From Candidatus Aegiribacteria sp. (GTDB lineage: Bacteria; Fermentibacterota; Fermentibacteria; Fermentibacterales; JCC-6): a stretch of 6,328 bases of DNA. The DNA lies in NCBI GenBank assembly GCA_030640155.1, contig DAOWJX010000038.1, positions 1-6,328 of the forward strand, written 5' to 3'. Numbering within the stretch: position 1 is the first letter of the stretch; each line of letters opens with the position of its first letter. Below, in pieces: positions 1 through 5,500 of the stretch. The translations under genes were made by a program, and so were the position numbers. Below the pieces are notes generated by a model. That model saw nothing but the letters and a program-made list of their open reading frames with translations. It searched no databases and was not told where the DNA came from.

Positions 1-138
1 CTAATCACAAATGCTGTATCACCCGGTGAAAAGGTGACTCATGATCAAGTGCTGGCTTCACAGACAGTAATTCGAAGGAAGCAGGAAAAATTCCTTATTG
101 CTTTTCTCAGGGAAGTTGCCGCTCGTGGATTACGCTGA
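1..138 (+). CDS. C-terminal fragment of an unidentified protein (5' end outside window)
   Basis: Frame 1 is open from the window edge to a TGA at 136-138 and gives 45 residues, starting LITNAVSPGEKVTHDQVLAS and ending REVAARGLR. The end is basic and looks helical. The stretch around SPGEKVTHDQVL loosely resembles the 'x-x-G-E-x-(I/V)-T-x-(D/E)-x-(L/V)' pattern of SAF-type domains, but one short segment is too little to assign a family. It does not resemble the C-terminus of AccD, a common neighbour of folC. The frame runs into the start of folC and overlaps it by 14 bp (preferred folC start) or 41 bp (upstream TTG), which suggests co-transcription and translational coupling. The chance that it is a random open frame is not negligible given its length; its support is the sensible codon usage and the overlap with folC. 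Confidence 0.5.
   Translation, partial: LITNAVSPGEKVTHDQVLASQTVIRRKQEKFLIAFLREVAARGLR
109..115 (+). promoter_or_regulatory. Probable ribosome binding site for folC (start-deciding)
   Basis: AGGGAAG lies 9 nt upstream of the GTG at 125, a good Shine-Dalgarno distance. The competing upstream TTG at 98 has an AGGA at 83-86, 11 nt away, and is a weaker start codon. A TTG at 116 directly abuts AGGGAAG and is too close to it. This favours GTG 125. The site lies inside the end of the upstream reading frame, as expected for coupled genes. Confidence 0.5.
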
Positions 139-1372
139 AGCGGAGGAGTACCTGTTCGGCAGAAGACGAATGGGCATGAAATTCGGCCTGGACCGTGTTC
201 GCTGTCTTCTGAATGATGCCGGTAATCCGCAGAAAAGTTTCAGGACAATCCACGTTGTCGGAACTAACGGGAAAGGCAGCACGACTGCCCTGCTCGCAGA
301 GATTATGCGTCACCTCGGTCACAAAGTTGGTAGAATCACATCACCTCATCTCCTTCATTATCGGGAAAGAACAGCAATCAATAATGTCTGGATACCTGAG
401 GAAGCCGTAATCGAGTTTGTGGAGCTTTTCAGAAAAAGGATAGAGGAACACAGCGCGACTTTCTTTGAAATAACAACGGTAATGTCAGCATGGTTCTTTG
501 AGAAGGAAGGTGTTGATTTTGTTGTCGCCGAGGCCGGTCTTGGCGGAAGACTTGATGCTACGAGACTCCTGGATGGCGAATGCACTCTTTTCACAGGCGT
601 GGAACTCGAACACAGGCGCATACTTGGATACACAGAGCCTCTTATTGCAGCTGAAAAGGTTGCCATTGCCCGCTTCGGTTCAATACTGATCGCGTTCGAA
701 CAGGAACCTGAAGTGGAAGAGGTATTGGCCTCTGCTGAAAAAGCCGGAAACCTCATTCGTATAAGACCCGAACCGACGGAATTATCACCTCTTCCCGGAG
801 AGCATCAAAGACTTAACGCCGGGCTGGCTCTGTCCGCGGCACTGATGTTTTCCGATTGTACAAAGGAAGAGGTTCAATCAGCATTCGAAAAATCCTGCTC
901 AACTCTCAGCTGGCCGGGACGACTTGATCTTCATTCGGGATCACCTCCCATACTCTTCGATGTGGCTCACAGTCCTGGTTCGGTTGAGTACCTGGTTTTC
1001 CATCTGAAGAGAAACTGGAAACTTCCTGTGCCGGCTGTAGTGGGATTTCTGGAAGATAAATTCTGGAAGGAAATGACAAAGCAGCTTTGTAAGGTGCTGA
1101 ATCCTGTCATAACAACTACACCTCTTAATGAGAGATCTCTTCCGGCCAGTTCTCTGGCGGAGCAGTTTCAGAAAGTCGGAGTGGAAGCGCACTGGAGAGA
1201 TGATATTGGTGAAGCGATGACCCTGGCGCGATCTATCCAATCTGACCTGATTGTTGTAACCGGCTCTTTCTTCGTTGTGGGATGTGCCATGCATCATGCC
1301 TGGCGGAATAAGTGGATAGTTCTGCCGGAAAAAGGGACTGAACAGAATCAGCTGTTCAGTTCTCATCAATAA
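125..1372 (+). CDS. folC: Bifunctional folylpolyglutamate synthase/dihydrofolate synthase (FolC)
   Basis: This cytosolic Mur-ligase-family enzyme attaches glutamate to dihydropteroate and/or reduced folates at the cost of ATP. From GTG 125 it is 415 residues, close to the usual 420-440. In that numbering the P-loop GTNGKGS is at 46-52, TSPH at 72-75, EAGLGGRLDATR at 136-147, the EK motif with the normally carbamylated lysine at K178, the GEHQRLNAGLAL linker at 225-236, WPGRL at 263-267, FDVAHSPGS at 278-286 and TGSFFVVG near 379-386. The family's Mg ligands correspond to S73, E136 and H163 and are all present. Oddities are VELEH instead of the usual GLDH, EKVAI instead of EKAGI, and AHSPGS instead of AHNPHA; none removes a metal ligand. 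I chose GTG 125 because the protein then begins MDYAEAEEYL, as family members typically begin, and because of the ribosome site at 109-115; TTG 98 would add 9 residues. Whether it has both activities cannot be read from sequence. It overlaps the upstream frame and is followed by an independent promoter. Confidence 0.95.
   Translation: MDYAEAEEYLFGRRRMGMKFGLDRVRCLLNDAGNPQKSFRTIHVVGTNGKGSTTALLAEIMRHLGHKVGRITSPHLLHYRERTAINNVWIPEEAVIEFVELFRKRIEEHSATFFEITTVMSAWFFEKEGVDFVVAEAGLGGRLDATRLLDGECTLFTGVELEHRRILGYTEPLIAAEKVAIARFGSILIAFEQEPEVEEVLASAEKAGNLIRIRPEPTELSPLPGEHQRLNAGLALSAALMFSDCTKEEVQSAFEKSCSTLSWPGRLDLHSGSPPILFDVAHSPGSVEYLVFHLKRNWKLPVPAVVGFLEDKFWKEMTKQLCKVLNPVITTTPLNERSLPASSLAEQFQKVGVEAHWRDDIGEAMTLARSIQSDLIVVTGSFFVVGCAMHHAWRNKWIVLPEKGTEQNQLFSSHQ
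1334..1363 (-). terminator. Perfect 9-bp hairpin at the 3' end of folC, terminator-like when read on the minus strand
   Basis: ACTGAACAG (1337-1345) and CTGTTCAGT (1352-1360) are exact inverted repeats around a 6-nt loop. The stem can be extended by G-C/G-T pairs to 1334 and 1363. On the + strand it is followed by TCTCATCAATAAG, which is not a U-tract. On the - strand the stem is followed by CCC and then five T (complement of 1329-1336), the layout of an intrinsic terminator. It sits inside the last codons of folC, just before the stop. No minus-strand gene to its right is supported, so it could stop antisense transcription, act as a 3' mRNA stabilising structure for folC, or be chance. Confidence 0.35.
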
Positions 1373-1373
1373 G

Positions 1374-1403
1374 TTGACAGTTATCATCAGACCGATGTAT
1401 AAG
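1374..1403 (+). promoter_or_regulatory. Sigma70-type promoter for the small membrane protein/lipoprotein pair
   Basis: A perfect -35 hexamer TTGACA (1374-1379) begins 2 bases after the folC stop. It is followed after 18 bp by TATAAG (1398-1403), or after 17 bp by GTATAA. Transcription would start around 1410, leaving a leader of about 45 nt with a GGAGG ribosome site at 1441-1445. The position, immediately after one gene and before the next, supports a real promoter and separates the envelope genes from folC. Confidence 0.6.
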
Positions 1404-1454
1404 TATTGCTTATGAAAATGAAGATTCAGTTCAGGAAACTGGAGGTTGGGTTAA

Positions 1455-1697
1455 ATGACCGATAAGAAAATCGCTGTCTCCGAGCAGATGGATTCGTCGA
1501 AAGAAGATAACAGGTCAGCGCCTTTTACGTTGATAAATTATCTACTGTTCGCAATCGGATTGCTGGACATAGTAATCGGGTGGTTCCTGCTTCGAGGAGG
1601 ACATATTACAATCGCTCCCATCATGCTCATCGCGGGTTACTGTGTAATAATACCTGTCGCGATCATGTTCAGAAAGAAAACAACGGAAAACACCTGA
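1455..1697 (+). CDS. Small integral membrane protein with two predicted transmembrane helices, function unknown
   Basis: The protein has 80 residues. The ATG is preceded by GGAGG at 1441-1445 with 9 nt spacing, a strong ribosome site, so the start is secure. Residues 1-24 are hydrophilic and charged (MTDKKIAVSEQMDSSKEDNR), residues about 27-46 form a first hydrophobic helix (INYLLFAIGLLDIVIGWFLL), a short GGH loop follows, and residues about 51-72 form a second helix. The tail RKKTTENT is basic. The positive charges flanking the helix pair favour both termini in the cytoplasm with a tiny outside loop. I recognise no family. The next gene starts one base after this stop codon, so the two are almost certainly co-translated, and a shared envelope role is likely though unproven. 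Confidence 0.8.
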   Translation: MTDKKIAVSEQMDSSKEDNRSAPFTLINYLLFAIGLLDIVIGWFLLRGGHITIAPIMLIAGYCVIIPVAIMFRKKTTENT

Positions 1698-1698
1698 G

Positions 1699-2445
1699 GT
1701 GAAATACTTTCCCGCTGTATTTCTTACGATTTTTCTTGTATCCTGCGATAGTAATGATAAAATATTCTTTCTTCCTGAACCGCTTCCACTGATCGAACAG
1801 GATACCACTTTCGTGACTGTTCCCGGCGGAACATTCATAACAGACGAAGATGATACTCTTTCGATAAACGGTTTTCGCCTGGGAAGATATGAAGTTACTA
1901 ACAGGTTGTTTTACAGCCTTGCTGATGATGCCGGAATTGGACTGCCGCCAGACCCGGTTTTTCCGGGAATGGAAAAGTATCTCTTCAATTATCCTGATTA
2001 TCCGGTTGTGAATGTAAGTATGGATGACGCCGCTTCCGCAGCGGCTGAAATGGGGGGCAGACTGCCCACCCGCGTGGAATGGGAGTATGCCGCTTCACTT
2101 GGGATCTCAGGAGATATTTCAGGTCAGTATCCTTGGGGCTTACTGGATCCTGACTACGCTGAATACCCTGCCAACTACCTTGCGGGAGATGAATGGGAAA
2201 CAAGAGGATTAGACGGATACCTCTGGACAGCTCCGGTGGATTCTTTTTCCCTGACAGATGCAGGTTTCGCCTGTCAGGCGGGAAATGTGGCTGAGTGGAC
2301 TATGTCTGAGGATTCACTTGTGCCGGTTTGCGGTGGCGCGTGGCTGTCACCAGCGGGTGGTATTACGATTAACAGCGTTAGATACCTGGCACCGGGCGAC
2401 CGAGCCCGTCATATCGGTTTCCGAATCCTCCTCCCAGGGACGTAG
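1699..2445 (+). CDS. FGE-sulfatase-fold (SUMF1/PvdO-like) lipoprotein, probably non-oxidase
   Basis: The 248-residue protein begins at a GTG one base after the previous stop; its own ribosome site is weak (GGA at 1685-1687), so coupling is likely. Residues 1-16 form a short lipoprotein signal ending in lipobox LVSC with Cys16 as the lipidation site. Asp follows at +2, an inner-membrane retention signal in enterobacteria but not necessarily here. The rest matches the formylglycine-generating-enzyme domain: VPGGTF 41-46, GRYEVTN 62-68, PVVNVSMDDA 102-111, GGRLPTRVEWEYA 119-131, YPWG 144-147, GNVAEW 195-200, GGAW 212-215 and IGFR 239-242. True FGE enzymes have a catalytic cysteine pair after the GG-W motif. 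Here no cysteine follows GGAW; the only ones are Cys16, Cys192 and Cys211. It is therefore unlikely to convert sulfatase cysteines. Non-catalytic members of this fold serve in binding or in other reactions, and the substrate or partner is unknown. It is anchored in the envelope, facing outward from the membrane. Confidence 0.85.
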   Translation: MKYFPAVFLTIFLVSCDSNDKIFFLPEPLPLIEQDTTFVTVPGGTFITDEDDTLSINGFRLGRYEVTNRLFYSLADDAGIGLPPDPVFPGMEKYLFNYPDYPVVNVSMDDAASAAAEMGGRLPTRVEWEYAASLGISGDISGQYPWGLLDPDYAEYPANYLAGDEWETRGLDGYLWTAPVDSFSLTDAGFACQAGNVAEWTMSEDSLVPVCGGAWLSPAGGITINSVRYLAPGDRARHIGFRILLPGT

Positions 2446-2581
2446 TCTGTTTCGTCAAGCAAGACAGCATGAATAAGTATACATGAAGTATTAAATTGTT
2501 CTAAAACATGCATTTTAGTTAATTGCAATAAACTTATTGATACACACTCTTCCATTCTGTTCAAGATAGGAAATATCCATT
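2446..2581 (+). other. AT-rich intergenic region between the lipoprotein and giant-protein genes
   Basis: These 136 bp are visibly richer in A/T than the flanking genes. They contain a small inverted repeat, CTAAAA (2501-2506) and TTTTAG (2513-2518), around CATGCA; it is AT-only in the stem and has no following T-tract, so it is not a convincing terminator. Possible -35 elements are TTGCAA at 2523-2528 and TTGATA at 2537-2542, but neither has a good -10 hexamer at the right distance, so I call no specific promoter. AGGAA at 2568-2572 is the ribosome site of the next gene. The length and composition suggest that the next gene has its own promoter here. Confidence 0.5.
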
Positions 2582-5500
2582 ATGACTGCTATTTATCATG
2601 TCTTGATGATTCTTCTTTTTTCCGCTGGGTTTTCTATTCCAGCCAAAGCAGAATCTTTGATAATTGATGTTCCACCAGGTGGTTACGCCTGGTCAATTTA
2701 CATTAATTCTTCAGAACATCTGGAATTTACCACTGTTTCAACTTTTGCTCCCGGTCCGTGGTCTGGTATTGATGATCAGGCGCTGAGTGAAATTCTTACA
2801 GAACCGGCACTGGAAGCACTTTGTTTGACTGATGAATGGTTGATTCCCGATCTCCTTGTACGATTCACTGATCTCCTTTTCGAGCCAGTTGATGTCTCTT
2901 CTCCTGTTAGACCGGCTTTCGCTGACGTAAACGGTGATGCTGTTTTAGATCTTGTTCTGATAGATGATGAAGGGGTTATTCACACATATGCCCCTCCAAA
3001 CTGGAAAGAGCTTCAGAGTTCTGTTGAAGATATTGATTTCCAGGTATTCTGTGACATTAATAATGATGGACTTGCGGATTCCGCTCTGATAAGCAGTGAT
3101 GGCACACTCACTATTAATAGCGGAGGCCTGCCATTTATGACTGCTTCCGGATTTGATTTCTCAGCTGTAACAGGTGTAGCCCTTTCTGATATGGAAGGTG
3201 ACGGGCTTGCTGATCTGGTTGCCGGAACGGAATCAGGCAAAGTGCTGGTATTTCGGAATAGAGGAACTGTTGAAACCCCGGTATTTCTTCCGTTTTCCTC
3301 AGAATCAGAACTGTTCTTCCCCATGAATCCCGGTGCTTTCACCATACCTGTGATTTATGCTGTTGATGATACAACCATATGTCTTGCTGCGGGAACCCAG
3401 CAGAGTGGTTTGAAATTGTACCGTCTTAACAGTACTCAGACGTATGCGGATGAATGGGTGGAGATGGAGTCAGTATTATCCAGTGAGAAACTTCAGAACA
3501 TTTCACCGGTCGCGATTTGTTCTAACGGAGAGATAAGGCTGATATGCTGTTCCCGTTCCGGGGTGCTATATGAAATAATATCCGGTCCGGATTCCCTTCA
3601 GTTGCTGAGTCTTCCCCCCGTTCCGGGTACATATCCCTCTCTGGCTTACGGTTGCCTGAGCGGAGATCCGGAACCAGATCTCATAGCAGGAACAATGGAA
3701 GGTGATGTATTCATGCTGCGTGGGGAAAATGGATGGTTTGAAGGTTCCTGGGAGCGCATACCAGGTTTTCCAATTATTCCTTCCGGTGCTCCAGCTTTTT
3801 CCGATGATGGAATCATCTTTGGTTCGAAAGAAGGTGATATCAGATACTTTGTCCGGACTGAGGAAGAAACATGGGCCGATGTTACAGATAGTTCGCCTTT
3901 CAGGGGAATTGATGTTGGGGAATACTCAAGTCCATGCATGGCAGATCTTGACAGCGATGGCGTGAACGAACTCATTATCGGAAACTCAAGTGGTAATCTT
4001 ACCTGTTTTGAGCTTGACGAAAATGCCTGTAATGGAGAACCGTTCTTCATTGAGAAACACTCTTTCAGGTTTTCTCCCAACAGAGCTGTCTCGGAACTGA
4101 ATAAATATTATTCAAGGTATTTTTCCCCTTATTCACTACTCCGCACACCATCAGATTCCATGACTGTAAACGCTTTTGCAAGAGAGATTATCGAAGCTGA
4201 TCCGCTAATCAGAGACGAAATAGCATACTGCGTTGCGAATACTCCGACTGAAGTCCTTAGAACCATGTACGAGAATGGTGACAGTGATATCTTCAATATT
4301 AACGCTTTACAGCTTTATTCATTGGCAAATGAGCTTGAATACGTGAGACTGACTGAATCAACTGATGGGACAATATGTGAACTGCTTATCGACAGTGGAT
4401 GGGTAAGTGTCAGTAGAGAGAACTACTACAGGTTCGTCGTTCATCCCAGGATACTCTTCGAAGTTCCGGCCAGGATTGATGCTGATTACTGGTTGATAGA
4501 TGCGGACTCTCTGGAACTCACGATGGAAGAATGGCTCAGGCATGAACCAGACAGCCTTTTCGGTGAGTCTGAGAACCATGTATTCTGGCGGGAAGTGATT
4601 CCGTCTGACAGTTCACACGGATCTGTCCTTATTCAATCGATAAGGAAGGCTCGAACGTACGAAGAAGCAGTAGTGAGAATCTGTAATTACCTTGCCTGGT
4701 CTCAGCCTCATGGAATAATGACATTCGGATATCTCACGAATGATCTGCAACCCATGGTGATCTACAGAAAAGGTTACGGTTCCTGTGGCGAGCAATCCAT
4801 TCTGCAGACTGCTTTATGCAGAGCCTTCTTTATCCCAGCGTATGTTGTCGGGTGCAGGGGTGAAGATCACCAGTGGAACCACTACCTGAATCCCTCAGAT
4901 GGCAGATGGAATCACTGGGATATCAATTATGGAATTCGAGGTATTGGACACGTATGGGTATCGGGTGAAGGAAATGCTCACAGTAGGAAAACAATATCCA
5001 CAATCACCGCATTCGGACCGGAAGATACGGTATGGCCTGTAACCAGAAGCGTTATTGTCCCCGAGGGTTCCGGCTATATGCCGGGGGATTCCGGCTATAC
5101 CGCTACCGCTCATGTTGAAGTAACGGTCAGCGATGCTCGGGGAACACCTGTTGAAGGAGCGATGGTTCTTATGAGATCGCACTGGGACAGAGCCAATATG
5201 GTTACCGTGTTCAATTACACCGACGAACTGGGCAGGTGTTCATTTGAACTGGGGTGGGAACCGTATGGAGGATATACTCTTGATATTGTGACACCATACG
5301 GAGTTACGGGATGTTCTAACATCTCTTTTTCCGAGGGGAAAAACTATTCTCTTGAATATTCAGTGCCCGGAACCATACCGGATCTGCAGGAGATCCTGCT
5401 TCCAGAGGACGTTCCCTCGGATGGAATTCATACTTCAGCTGTGTTGTACCCGGTCTCCTATTACACAGGTACACTTTATTCGCTTGATAACGAAGAAGAC

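Noticed and set aside
1337..1360. The hairpin palindrome as a LexA-type operator
   Set aside because: The half-sites contain CTGT/ACAG and GAAC/GTTC, but their order and spacing do not fit either the CTGT-N8-ACAG or the GAAC-N4-GTTC form.
941..1387. Minus-strand open frame of 148 codons opposite folC
   Set aside because: It lies antisense to a confidently assigned gene, its translation has no recognisable domain, and it has no fitting ribosome site or neighbours. It is a shadow of folC.
2501..2518. Inverted repeat CTAAAA/TTTTAG as a terminator after the lipoprotein gene
   Set aside because: The stem is 6 bp and almost entirely A/T, and no T-run follows. It is too weak to call.
2523..2551. 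Promoter TTGCAA with a downstream -10 before the giant gene
   Set aside because: At 16-18 bp spacing there is no hexamer close to TATAAT; the same is true for TTGATA at 2537.
3646..4080. Minus-strand open frame of 144 codons
   Set aside because: Its translation is Ser/Pro-rich low-complexity sequence mirroring the Asp/Gly codons of the propeller repeats on the + strand, where the real frame is continuous.
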